The notes: a model not told the origin generated them from the sequence alone. 16,321 nt of DNA from Phocaeicola_A sp963652075 (GCA_963652075.1 CAVJRQ010000016.1:1-16321), one strand, 5' to 3'; shown: positions 1 to 7,076, numbered from the stretch's first letter. Translations and numbers: made by a program.

Positions 1-774
1 GTTGGCGGGTGTGCCGACTCCCATCAGGTAGCGGGGCTTGTCCTTTGGCAGAATGCCGTTGACCAACTCTATCATTTCGTACATCGTCTCCACCGGCTCG
101 CCCACGGCCAGTCCGCCGATGGCGTTGCCGTCGCACTCTTTGGAGGCCACGAACTCCGCAGACTGTTTGCGCAGGTCGGGATAGACGCATCCTTGCACGA
201 TGGGGAAGAGCGACTGGTGATAACCGTATTTGGGTTCGGTCTCGTTGTACCGTTTCAGGCAGCGGTTCAGCCATCGGTGGGTAAGCCCCAGCGACCGTTT
301 GGCATATTCATAGTCGGCCGTTCCGGGAGCGCACTCGTCGAACGCCATCATGATGTCCGCACCGATGGTTCGCTCGATGTCCATCACCTTTTCGGGGGTG
401 AAGATATGTTTCGACCCGTCGATGTGGGAGCGGAACTCAGCGCCCTCTTCACGTAACTTGCGTATGCCTGCCAGTGAGAACACCTGAAAGCCGCCGCTGT
501 CCGTCAGCATGGGGCGGTCGAACCCGTTAAACTTGTGCAGTCCGCCCGCCTTCTCCAGTATCTCCAGTCCCGGTCGCAGATAGAGGTGGTAAGTGTTGCC
601 AAGGATGATTTGTGCCTTGATGTCCTCCTTCAGTTCACGCAAGTGAACGCCCTTCACGGAGCCCACTGTACCTACGGGCATAAAGATGGGAGTCTCTATC
701 TGTCCGTGGTCCGTAGTGATGAGCCCGGCCCTGGCGTTGCTCTTCGAATCGGTATATTGCAGTTGAAATTTCAT
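1..774 (-). CDS. tgt: queuine tRNA-ribosyltransferase (tRNA-guanine transglycosylase), N-terminal 258 residues, cut by window edge
   Basis: This enzyme exchanges guanine-34 of GUN-anticodon tRNAs (Asp, Asn, His, Tyr) for preQ1, the committed tRNA step of queuosine formation in the cytoplasm. The reading frame begins MKFQLQYTDSKSNARAG and stays open to base 1. The signature TDSGGFQVFSL is present, with the conserved catalytic-pocket aspartate at D92. IVQG and the glycine-rich GNAIGGLAVGE of the TIM-barrel fold follow. Family members are about 375 residues, so roughly 115 are missing. The missing part would hold the nucleophilic aspartate (in the MFDCVMPTR region) and the C-terminal zinc site. 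The start lies two bases after the lon stop, so the two genes are almost certainly co-transcribed and probably translationally coupled; GAGG just ahead of the ATG could act as a ribosome binding site. Identification is secure; nothing abnormal is seen in the visible part. Confidence 0.96.
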   Translation of the reverse strand, partial: MKFQLQYTDSKSNARAGLITTDHGQIETPIFMPVGTVGSVKGVHLRELKEDIKAQIILGNTYHLYLRPGLEILEKAGGLHKFNGFDRPMLTDSGGFQVFSLAGIRKLREEGAEFRSHIDGSKHIFTPEKVMDIERTIGADIMMAFDECAPGTADYEYAKRSLGLTHRWLNRCLKRYNETEPKYGYHQSLFPIVQGCVYPDLRKQSAEFVASKECDGNAIGGLAVGEPVETMYEMIELVNGILPKDKPRYLMGVGTPAN

Positions 775-776
775 CC

Positions 777-3236
777 TCAAGCGTTTACGTCGATTGCATT
801 CGCTACTTTCTCGTTCGTCAGTGCCAGGTCGAACACCTCTTTCACATCGTTCACATAGTGGAAGGTGAGTCCTTTCAGGTACATCTCCGGTATCTCTTCG
901 ATGTCTTTCCGGTTCTCGGCACACATGATGATGTCCTTGATGCCTGCCCGTTTGGCTGCAAGGATTTTCTCCTTGATGCCGCCTACGGGCAGCACCTTGC
1001 CGCGCAAGGTAATCTCGCCTGTCATGGCCAAGTCGGCTTTCACCTTGCGTTGGGTGAGCGCCGAGGCTAAGGACGTAGCCATCGTGATGCCTGCCGAAGG
1101 ACCGTCCTTGGGGATGGCTCCCTCGGGCACGTGGACATGGATGTTCCAGTTGTCGAACACCTCGGGATTGAGCCCAAGCAGCGAAGCGTGCGCCTTGATG
1201 TATTCCAGAGCCAGCATGGCCGACTCCTTCATTACGTCACCCAAGTTTCCGGTCAGTGTCAACTTGCCGCCCTTGCCTTTGCTCAGACTTGTCTCCACAA
1301 ACAGTATTTCGCCGCCCACGGCAGTCCACGCCAAGCCTGTGACCACACCGGCATACTCGTTGCCTTGGTATTTGTCGCGCGTGTATTCCGGTGCTCCGAG
1401 CATCTCCTTCAGATCAGTGGGTTTAACCTCCTTATCCACGGGGAAGTACATGTGCTCCGCATAGAAGCGTGCAATCTTTCGATATACCTTTTCGATTTTC
1501 TTCTCCAACTGGCGAACGCCGGACTCGCGGGTGTACGACTCGACAATCACCTCCAGTGCGGGTTTTGAAATCTTTATTCTCGACTTGTCCAGTCCGACTT
1601 CCTTCATCACCTTCGGTACCAGGTGCTTGCGCGCTATCTCCACCTTCTCTTCCGTGATGTATCCGCTCACCTCTATCAGCTCCATGCGGTCGAGCAACGG
1701 AGCGGGTATGCTGTTCAGGTTATTGGCAGTAGCGATGAACATCACCTTCGAGAGGTCGTAGTCTATGTCGATGTAATTGTCGTGGAAAGCGTTGTTCTGC
1801 TCAGGGTCAAGTACCTCCAGCAAGGCCGACGAGGGGTCGCCGTTCACCGTATTTTGTGTCACCTTGTCAATCTCGTCCAGGATAAACACGGGGTTCGACG
1901 AACCTGCCTTGATGAGTCCCTTGATGATACGTCCCGGCATAGCGCCGATGTAGGTACGGCGGTGTCCTCTGATTTCCGATTCATCGTGGAGTCCGCCCAG
2001 TGACATGCGGACATATTTCCGCTTCAGAGCCGCGGCGATGGATTTTCCGAGCGAGGTCTTGCCCACACCCGGAGGGCCATAGAGGCAGAGGATGGGCGAT
2101 TTTTGGTCGCCTCTCAACTTCAGTACGGCCAAATGCTCCAGGATACGCTCCTTCACCTTCTCCAAGCCGTAGTGGTCTTTGTTGAGCACCTTCTCGGCAT
2201 GATCCATCTTCAGGTTGTCCACGGTATACTCGTTCCATGGCAGGTTGAGCAACGTCTGCAGATAGGTCAGCTGTACGTTGTAGTCGGGCGTGTTCGGGTT
2301 GGTACGCTCCAGTCGGGCCAGTTCGTTGTCGAACACGTCACGCACCGCCTCACTCCATTTCTTCTTGTCGGCCTGCTCCGCCAGCTGGTCTAAATCCTTC
2401 TCCGCCGGACTGCCCCCCAGTTCATCCTGTATGTTCTTAATCTGCTGTTGCAGGAAGTATTCCCTTTGTTGCTGGTTAATCTCTTCACGGGTACGCATGG
2501 TGATGTCAGCCTTCAGCTCTGCCAACTGCAAATTCTTGCGCAGGATTCCGGCCAACCTGTATGCCCTTTGGACCAAGGAATTCTCTTCCAGCATTTGTAT
2601 CTGGTCGAGCGTGGAGAACGGGAAATTGGTACAGATGAAATTGATGAGGAACATCCGGTTGGTGATGTTCTGCACGGCAAAGGCCGACTCGTTCTGCGGA
2701 TTGTCCATCTGGAGGTATTGCAGTGCCAAATCCTTGGTCGTGTCCACCAATATCTGGTACTCCTTGTCGTTCTTTTCGGGGAAAATCTCTTTCAGGATAG
2801 ATATTTCGCCTGTCAGGTAGTGCTTGTCGTCGTTTACCAAGTTGAGCAGCCTGAATCGCTGCATGCCTTGCAGGATAGCCGTTGTCGAATGATCCGGCAT
2901 CTCGAAGACGCGCACCACCTTGGCCACGACACCTGTCGCGTAAAGGTCGTACAAATCGGGATACTCTTTATCTGGATCTCGTTGGCAGACAGCGCCAATG
3001 AGCCTGTTGGTCTTTTGTGCGTCATGCAGCAGCTGGAGCGAGGAATCCCGTCCAACGGACACCGGCATGACTACGCCGGGAAACAGTACCATATTGCGCA
3101 GAGGGAGTATGGGCAATACCTTGTCCACCTCCTGGTCGAAGAGCTTTTCTTCATTCCCTTCGAAGTCGGCGATGACCGAAAAGGTTTTGTTGTTTGCAAG
3201 AGGTTCTTCCTGAGCGTTGAATCTACTTTTTTTCAT
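777..3236 (-). CDS. lon: ATP-dependent Lon protease
   Basis: Cytoplasmic AAA+ serine protease that degrades misfolded and some regulatory proteins as a hexamer. The 819 residues match the usual Lon length. Order of parts: an N-terminal substrate-binding LON domain from about residue 45 (VLPILPLRNMVLFPGVVMPV) to about 240, a helical linker, then the AAA+ module with Walker A GPPGVGKT (K393) and Walker B VFILDEID (D454, E455). The C-terminal peptidase domain has the Ser-Lys dyad: Ser714 in DGPSAG and Lys757 in GGIKEK. The frame is open upstream to an ATG at 3311. I chose 3236 (MKKSRFNAQEE) because the upstream ATG would sit 5' of the likely promoter at 3289-3296 and the extra residues resemble no Lon; AAAGG lies just ahead of the chosen ATG. 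First gene of an operon with tgt and divergent from trmN6. All catalytic residues are present. Confidence 0.97.
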   Translation of the reverse strand: MKKSRFNAQEEPLANNKTFSVIADFEGNEEKLFDQEVDKVLPILPLRNMVLFPGVVMPVSVGRDSSLQLLHDAQKTNRLIGAVCQRDPDKEYPDLYDLYATGVVAKVVRVFEMPDHSTTAILQGMQRFRLLNLVNDDKHYLTGEISILKEIFPEKNDKEYQILVDTTKDLALQYLQMDNPQNESAFAVQNITNRMFLINFICTNFPFSTLDQIQMLEENSLVQRAYRLAGILRKNLQLAELKADITMRTREEINQQQREYFLQQQIKNIQDELGGSPAEKDLDQLAEQADKKKWSEAVRDVFDNELARLERTNPNTPDYNVQLTYLQTLLNLPWNEYTVDNLKMDHAEKVLNKDHYGLEKVKERILEHLAVLKLRGDQKSPILCLYGPPGVGKTSLGKSIAAALKRKYVRMSLGGLHDESEIRGHRRTYIGAMPGRIIKGLIKAGSSNPVFILDEIDKVTQNTVNGDPSSALLEVLDPEQNNAFHDNYIDIDYDLSKVMFIATANNLNSIPAPLLDRMELIEVSGYITEEKVEIARKHLVPKVMKEVGLDKSRIKISKPALEVIVESYTRESGVRQLEKKIEKVYRKIARFYAEHMYFPVDKEVKPTDLKEMLGAPEYTRDKYQGNEYAGVVTGLAWTAVGGEILFVETSLSKGKGGKLTLTGNLGDVMKESAMLALEYIKAHASLLGLNPEVFDNWNIHVHVPEGAIPKDGPSAGITMATSLASALTQRKVKADLAMTGEITLRGKVLPVGGIKEKILAAKRAGIKDIIMCAENRKDIEEIPEMYLKGLTFHYVNDVKEVFDLALTNEKVANAIDVNA

Positions 3237-3288
3237 CCTTTCAATGTTTGTTTTGATGCGCCCTTTCCGTAGGTGCGCAAAGCGGTTG

Positions 3289-3296
3289 CAAAAGTA
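3289..3296 (-). promoter_or_regulatory. probable lon-tgt promoter, -7 element
   Basis: Read on the minus strand this is TACTTTTG, a full match to the Bacteroidetes sigma-ABfr -7 consensus TAnnTTTG. It lies about 50 bases ahead of the chosen lon start, giving a leader of about 45 bases. No good TTTG -33 element is seen at the usual spacing, so the call rests on one element plus position. Confidence 0.5.
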
Positions 3297-3359
3297 CTGC
3301 TTTCTCCACAAATAATGAAATCTCTGTCCCTAAATATAGGTGAATAATTGCAAAACCGT

Positions 3360-3367
3360 TACCTTTG
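3360..3367 (+). promoter_or_regulatory. probable trmN6 promoter, -7 element
   Basis: TACCTTTG matches TAnnTTTG and lies 18 bases before the trmN6 ATG, which would give a very short leader. No clear -33 TTTG is seen. It is divergent from the lon element, with 63 bases between the two, so the lon/trmN6 gap (3237-3385) appears to be a two-way promoter region. Confidence 0.42.
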
Positions 3368-3385
3368 TGGCGCGGATAACGGAAT

Positions 3386-4093
3386 ATGTCGAACGGCTAC
3401 TTTCAATTCAAGCGGTTCACGGTGCACCAGGAGCGTTGCGCCATGAAAGTGGGCACCGATGGGACACTCATCGGCGCTTGGGGCGGTGTGGACGGAGCGC
3501 GGCGTATCTTGGACATCGGAACGGGGACAGGTCTCATCGCCCTGATGGCTGCCCAGCGTAACCCCGAAGCCTCGGTGGTGGGCATCGAGATAGATGACGA
3601 GGCGGCCGCCCAGGCGCAGGAGAATGCGAGGATGAGCCCGTGGAGTGAACGGATAGAGATTGTGCGTACCGACTTGAAAGATTACGCGCCGACTGAGGGC
3701 TTTGATGCCATCCTTTCCAATCCGCCCTACTTTGTCAACGATTTGAAGTGCCCGGACAGCGGACGCAATACGGCGCGCCATACCGACAGTCTACCTTTCA
3801 GTGACTTGATGCGGCATGTGGCTCGGTTGCTGACCCCGGGTGGCGAGTTCTCCGTCATTATCCCATCCGTGGCCGTACCGGACTTGATTGGGTTGGGCAT
3901 AGACAACCGTCTGTTCCCGGTACGCAAGACCTGGGTGCAGACCACGCCTAAAGTCTTGCCTAAACGCTGTATGCTGGCTTTCCGCTTTACCCCGGCGGAG
4001 GTTGTACAAGAGGAAACGCTGGTAATCCAGTTGGCTCCCATGGAGTATAGCGAGGCATACCGTCGGCTGACAGGGGAGTTCTATTTAAGGTAG
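3386..4093 (+). CDS. trmN6: tRNA1(Val) (adenine-37-N6)-methyltransferase
   Basis: SAM-dependent enzyme of the YfiC/TrmN6 family, which methylates N6 of A37 next to the anticodon of tRNA-Val. The 235 residues fit the family (about 235-250). The N-terminus FQFKRFTVHQERCAMKVGTD, with its KVGTDG stretch, is typical of this family. The Rossmann SAM-binding motif is LDIGTGTGLIAL (residues 42-53), and the catalytic motif IV for N6-adenine or N5-glutamine methylation is NPPYF (residues 112-116). The early RNTARH segment after motif IV is also a family feature. It is a single-gene unit, divergent from lon and convergent with the lipid kinase. The related N5-glutamine methyltransferases (PrmC type) share NPPY but have a different N-terminal domain, so I favour TrmN6. 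Confidence 0.9.
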   Translation: MSNGYFQFKRFTVHQERCAMKVGTDGTLIGAWGGVDGARRILDIGTGTGLIALMAAQRNPEASVVGIEIDDEAAAQAQENARMSPWSERIEIVRTDLKDYAPTEGFDAILSNPPYFVNDLKCPDSGRNTARHTDSLPFSDLMRHVARLLTPGGEFSVIIPSVAVPDLIGLGIDNRLFPVRKTWVQTTPKVLPKRCMLAFRFTPAEVVQEETLVIQLAPMEYSEAYRRLTGEFYLR

Positions 4094-4105
4094 TAAATCT
4101 CCTCT

Positions 4106-4185
4106 CCGGCGAAAAGTGCCGGACTGGTTAGTGTCGCCCAGCCTTCCTGGCCGGGGCGAGTTAACGGGAGCGAACGGGCGTTCCC
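4106..4185. terminator. cluster of small GC-rich hairpins between convergent genes
   Basis: The 95-base gap between the trmN6 stop (4093) and the lipid kinase stop (4189) holds three possible hairpins: CCGGC/GCCGG at 4106-4122 with a 7-base loop, CGCCC/GGGCG at about 4135-4157, and GGGAGCG/CGTTCCC at 4166-4185 with one imperfect pair. None is followed by a clear T-run on either strand, so a role as a two-way terminator is only inferred from their position. Confidence 0.25.
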
Positions 4186-4188
4186 GGC

Positions 4189-5217
4189 TTACCGTTTGGT
4201 GAGTTTACGCAGTAGTCCGCGATTCAGCTCGAACAGTTGCTTGTTGAGCGACTTGATGTCTCCCTCCAGCTTGTTCACCTCGTTGAAGTAATCCGCGAAG
4301 ATTTGGATGAGTGACATTGGCTGCAACTCCTGGTGGTTTTTGTTCATGACCATATGGATGCCTTTCGGTACAATCTCCACTTCGATGTCCTTGCCCGCCA
4401 TCATCGGGTCGCCGTCGTAGTGTACCACGCCCTCCGCCGCACGGTGGATGTGTACGCTTTTGCACCGGAATGTCTTGATGCGGCTGTTCTGGTCAATTGT
4501 CTTGTTGAACAGCTGGTAGGCGAGGGTGGGGATGTCCAGCACGGTAAAAGGCTCCAGCACGGTGATGTCCATCAGCCCGTCGTCGAGCGAGGCTTTCGGG
4601 GCGATGTAGGCGTTGTTGCCGTATTGCGAGGCGTTTGCGCAGGCTATCAGAAAAGCCTTGTACTTCATCGTGCCGTCGCCCGTCTCTATCTCGTAAGTCT
4701 CGGGCTTGTATTTCAGACTTTCGTGCAGCGTGTTCTCTAAGTAGGCCAGCAGTCCGCGCTTTTTCGACGACGCGAACTTCAGGCTCACGAAGGCGTCGAA
4801 CCCTACGCCGCACGTACAGAAAAAAGGAGTGTTGTTAATCTTTCCGTAGTCAACCTCTTCTATCACCCCCTCGTTGAGGACATCGATGGCGCCTTTCGCG
4901 TCCATCGGAAGCTGGAGGTGGCGTGCCAGTCCGTTGCCCGAACCGCACGGGATGATGCCTAAGGCCGTGTCCGTATGAACTAAGGATTTGCCGACTTCGT
5001 TGACGGTGCCGTCGCCGCCTATGGCAACCACGATGTCCGCTTTCCGCTCCACCGCTTTGGCGGCAAGCTCCACGGCGTGTCCGGCGTATTGCGTGTGCAC
5101 CACCTCGCAATCGTACTTCGATTTGTCAATGTACTGGTCGATACATTGCAAAACCTGCTTCTTGCTCTGTGTGCCCGAGATAGGATTCGTTATAAAAACC
5201 GCTTTCTTTCTATCCAT
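4189..5217 (-). CDS. lipid kinase of the diacylglycerol/sphingosine kinase family (DagK/YegS type)
   Basis: Expected to phosphorylate a lipid hydroxyl with ATP at the inner face of the cytoplasmic membrane. The catalytic domain begins KKAVFITNPISGT and has the nucleotide-binding motif VVAIGGDGTVNEVG (GGDGT at residues 67-71), then GIIPCGSGNGLARHL. A second beta-rich lobe contains DGLMDITVLEPF and VHYDGDPM, as in the YegS/BmrU fold. Length is 342 residues against about 290-310 usual; the surplus is a C-terminal tail with a probable coiled coil (roughly residues 315-342). The frame opens at a GTG at 5232, but I chose the ATG at 5217 (MDRKKAVFI) because it abuts the first beta strand and gives a plausible leader from the promoter at 5246-5253. 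It is divergent from the sphingolipid gene spt, so ceramide or a sphingoid base is a possible substrate besides diacylglycerol. Family certain, substrate not. Confidence 0.9.
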   Translation of the reverse strand: MDRKKAVFITNPISGTQSKKQVLQCIDQYIDKSKYDCEVVHTQYAGHAVELAAKAVERKADIVVAIGGDGTVNEVGKSLVHTDTALGIIPCGSGNGLARHLQLPMDAKGAIDVLNEGVIEEVDYGKINNTPFFCTCGVGFDAFVSLKFASSKKRGLLAYLENTLHESLKYKPETYEIETGDGTMKYKAFLIACANASQYGNNAYIAPKASLDDGLMDITVLEPFTVLDIPTLAYQLFNKTIDQNSRIKTFRCKSVHIHRAAEGVVHYDGDPMMAGKDIEVEIVPKGIHMVMNKNHQELQPMSLIQIFADYFNEVNKLEGDIKSLNKQLFELNRGLLRKLTKR

Positions 5218-5245
5218 AATATGTGTCGTCACCCGTTTGGAGGTG

Positions 5246-5253
5246 CAAAGGTA
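5246..5253 (-). promoter_or_regulatory. probable lipid kinase promoter, -7 element
   Basis: On the minus strand this reads TACCTTTG, matching TAnnTTTG. It predicts a transcript start near 5240 and so favours the ATG at 5217 over the GTG at 5232. No convincing -33 TTTG is visible. Confidence 0.45.
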
Positions 5254-5347
5254 ATGTAAAACTCCAGAATGAGGGGCTAAAGCGATAACGATTTTCGGGT
5301 AGGCGGATATTTTTTGTAAAATAATGCATGCTGTCTGTGTATTTTAT

Positions 5348-5355
5348 TATCTTTG
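5348..5355 (+). promoter_or_regulatory. probable spt promoter, -7 element
   Basis: TATCTTTG matches TAnnTTTG. A TTTG at 5313-5316 is too far upstream to be a normal -33 partner. The predicted leader to the spt ATG is close to 100 bases and contains two hairpins. Confidence 0.5.
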
Positions 5356-5366
5356 CACCCTGTTTA

Positions 5367-5449
5367 AGCGCATTCCCTGTTTGGGGTGGATGTGCGCTGT
5401 AACACGAACGAGGAATCTGACGAAATTAATCAGGTAAGCTTGGGCTTAC
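5367..5449 (+). promoter_or_regulatory. structured 5' leader of spt with two hairpins
   Basis: The first hairpin pairs AGCGCA (5367-5372) with TGCGCT (5393-5398), with a further CCC/GGG pairing inside. The second is compact: GTAAGC (5434-5439), loop TTGG, GCTTAC (5444-5449). It ends ten bases before the spt ATG, so it covers the place where a ribosome would dock. Its bases are seen directly; a regulatory role is inferred. Confidence 0.35.
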
Positions 5450-5459
5450 AAAGAAAGAT

Positions 5460-6647
5460 ATGGGTTTATTACAAGAAAAGTTTAAGGAATACAGAGTACC
5501 GCAGTACTACATGGAAAAGGGAGTATACCCCTATTTCCGCGAGATAGACAGCGCACAGGATACCGAAGTGCTGATGGACGGTAAGAAAGTGTTGATGTTC
5601 GGATCCAATTCCTACATGGGACTTACTTACGACAAACGAATCATCGACGCTGCCATCAAGGCAACGCTGAAGTATGGTACGGGCTGTGCCGGTTCGCGTC
5701 TGCTCAACGGCACGTTGGACATCCACCTGCAGTTGGAACGTGAGCTCGCTGAGTTCGTAGGCAAGGACGAAGCCCTTGTATTTCCCACGGGATTTACCGT
5801 AAACGAAGGAGTCATAGCCTGCTTGACAGGCCGTAAGGACTACATCATCTGCGATGACCGCGACCACGCCTCTATCGTGGATGGCCGCCGCCTCTCGTTC
5901 TCCACCCAACTGAAGTACAAACACAACGACATGGAGGACCTGGAGAAACAACTCAAGAGTTGCGCTCCCGATGCCATCAAGCTGATTGTGGTGGACGGCG
6001 TGTTCTCCATGGAGGGCGACTTGGCCAAACTGCCCGACATTGTTCGTCTGAAAGAGAAATACAACGCCAGCATCATGGTGGACGAGGCTCACGGACTGGG
6101 CGTGTTCGGTAAGCAGGGTCGTGGAGTTTGCGACCACTTCGGACTGGCGGACAAGGTAGATGTCATCATGGGAACCTTCTCCAAGTCGTTCGCTTCCATC
6201 GGCGGATTCGTCGCTTCGGATCACGACACCATCAACTGGCTTCGCCACAACGCCCGCTCCTACATATTCCAGGCGAGCAACACACCAGCGGCTACGGCGG
6301 CGGCCATCGAGGCACTCCATATCATCAAGAGCGAACCCGAGCGTCAGGCTCACCTGTGGGAGATTACCAACTATGCGTTGAAGGAGTTCCGCAACCGCGG
6401 TTTCGAGATTGGCGACACCGAGAGCCCTATTATACCTTTATATATACGTGACACGGACAAAACCTTCGAGGTGACCCGCGCCGCTTTCGACGAAGGTGTT
6501 TTCATCAATCCGGTAGTGCCTCCCGCATGCGCTCCGCAGGACACCTTGGTACGGTTCGCCCTCATGGCTACCCATTCCAAGGAGCAGGTAGACCTGGCCA
6601 TCGACAGGCTGACCAAGTGCTTCAAGGAACTTGGCATCATCAAGTAA
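5460..6647 (+). CDS. spt: serine palmitoyltransferase
   Basis: PLP-dependent alpha-oxoamine synthase that condenses L-serine with a long-chain acyl-CoA to 3-ketosphinganine, the committed step of sphingolipid synthesis in Bacteroides and relatives. The 395 residues match soluble bacterial SPTs. Visible landmarks: the N-terminal VYPYFREIDSAQDTEV and MFGSNSYMGLT typical of SPT, GSRLLNGT, H136 in DDRDHASI (stacks on PLP), D208 and H211 in VDEAHGLG, and the Schiff-base lysine K242 in TFSKSFASIGG. No transmembrane segment is evident. The ATG at 5460 begins MGLLQEKFKEY. It is a single-gene unit with its own promoter and terminator, divergent from the lipid kinase. Sister enzymes in the family (KBL, BioF) share the PLP core, but the QDTEV/MFGSNSY region favours SPT. 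Confidence 0.93.
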   Translation: MGLLQEKFKEYRVPQYYMEKGVYPYFREIDSAQDTEVLMDGKKVLMFGSNSYMGLTYDKRIIDAAIKATLKYGTGCAGSRLLNGTLDIHLQLERELAEFVGKDEALVFPTGFTVNEGVIACLTGRKDYIICDDRDHASIVDGRRLSFSTQLKYKHNDMEDLEKQLKSCAPDAIKLIVVDGVFSMEGDLAKLPDIVRLKEKYNASIMVDEAHGLGVFGKQGRGVCDHFGLADKVDVIMGTFSKSFASIGGFVASDHDTINWLRHNARSYIFQASNTPAATAAAIEALHIIKSEPERQAHLWEITNYALKEFRNRGFEIGDTESPIIPLYIRDTDKTFEVTRAAFDEGVFINPVVPPACAPQDTLVRFALMATHSKEQVDLAIDRLTKCFKELGIIK

Positions 6648-6667
6648 GACACCGTTTTTTACCAAAT

Positions 6668-6705
6668 AGCAGGGTGGGCAAGGCTTTGGCTTTGCCCACC
6701 CTGCT
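6668..6705 (+). terminator. strong hairpin terminator after spt
   Basis: AGCAGGGTGGGCAA (6668-6681) pairs perfectly over 14 bases with TTGCCCACCCTGCT (6692-6705) around a 10-base loop. It begins 20 bases after the spt stop. The following bases (TCTATCTTC) are only modestly T-rich. Confidence 0.75.
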
Positions 6706-6832
6706 TCTATCTTCACCTGTGTATCCGATGACCGGTTAAGGCGAACGACTGTAATCTCCCGGGAGGTGTGAGCATATAGTCATTGCCTTCGGCAAAAAGA
6801 TTGTGTACTGTTGATAAAAAGTTCAATGAAAA

Positions 6833-6864
6833 TTTGGAGCTGTTAACATTCCTTCTTACTTTAG
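6833..6864 (+). promoter_or_regulatory. susC-susD promoter (-33 TTTG, -7 TACTTTAG)
   Basis: TTTG (6833-6836) is followed after 20 bases by TACTTTAG (6857-6864), one base off TAnnTTTG. This is the only promoter in the window with both elements at the expected spacing. It predicts a start near 6870 and a leader of about 205 bases. A GTTAAC palindrome sits in the spacer at 6842-6847 and could be an operator. Confidence 0.6.
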
Positions 6865-6880
6865 CCGCAGAATACAACGA

Positions 6881-7006
6881 ATGAAAAACACAGGCCGCAA
6901 ATCCCAAGATTGTCCAATGCAATTCGCCAGGCACGAAATTGTGCTGATACGGAGGGGCGCTTATGAAGAACCATTTGAAGTGTATCGAAATCTGTTAACG
7001 GACTAA
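6881..7006 (+). CDS. possible small ORF (41 aa) in the susC leader
   Basis: The frame ATG at 6881 to TAA at 7004-7006 encodes a 41-residue product starting MKNTGRKSQDCPM and ending YEEPFEVYRNLLTD. It begins about 10 bases after the predicted susC transcript start. I do not recognise it. Against it: no Shine-Dalgarno is clear, AGG, CGG and ATA codons occur, and there is no membrane segment or signal peptide. A second tiny frame (ATG 6963 to TAA 6996-6998, 11 codons, MKNHLKCIEIC) overlaps it in another phase and is preceded by GGAGGGG five bases upstream. Either could be a leader peptide or chance. Confidence 0.2.
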   Translation: MKNTGRKSQDCPMQFARHEIVLIRRGAYEEPFEVYRNLLTD

Positions 7007-7017
7007 TAGTACGGGAA

Positions 7018-7041
7018 GAGGATGAACGTTAACCTATCCTC
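7018..7041 (+). promoter_or_regulatory. hairpin near the end of the susC leader
   Basis: GAGGAT (7018-7023) pairs with ATCCTC (7036-7041) around a 12-base loop that contains GTTAAC. It lies 35 bases before the susC ATG. No T-run follows, so it is not an ordinary terminator. Confidence 0.3.
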
Positions 7042-7076
7042 ACCGGTAGCTAATTTATAATTTTAAGTTTAAAAGC

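Larger units (their letters stand above)
6706..7076 (+). other. 371-base intergenic region ahead of susC
   Basis: No established gene. It holds a 10-base perfect palindrome CTCCCGGGAG (6756-6765), a short TTGCC/GGCAA hairpin (6783-6795), the susC promoter (6833-6864), a possible 41-codon ORF (6881-7006), a 6-bp hairpin (7018-7041) and three copies of the palindrome GTTAAC (6842, 6994, 7028). The last 20 bases before susC are A/T-rich without a Shine-Dalgarno, as is common in this phylum. Confidence 0.6.

Noticed and set aside
3227..3233. A7 run at codons 2-3 of lon as a slippage site
   Set aside because: Short A-runs are common at gene starts in this phylum and Lon is not a plausible phase-variable gene.
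2448..3272. 274-codon open frame on the plus strand across lon
   Set aside because: Shadow of lon, whose domains are complete on the minus strand.
3237..3311. N-terminal extension of Lon to an upstream ATG
   Set aside because: The extension covers the likely promoter and its residues are unlike Lon N-termini; start set at 3236.
5218..5232. GTG start giving five extra residues on the lipid kinase
   Set aside because: The ATG at 5217 sits directly before the first conserved strand and leaves a normal leader length.
5469..6353. 294-codon open frame antisense to spt
   Set aside because: Shadow of the spt reading frame with no recognisable product.
6706..7076. Invertible promoter ahead of susC
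   Set aside because: I looked for paired inverted repeats flanking the promoter and saw none long enough; no recombinase gene is in the window.
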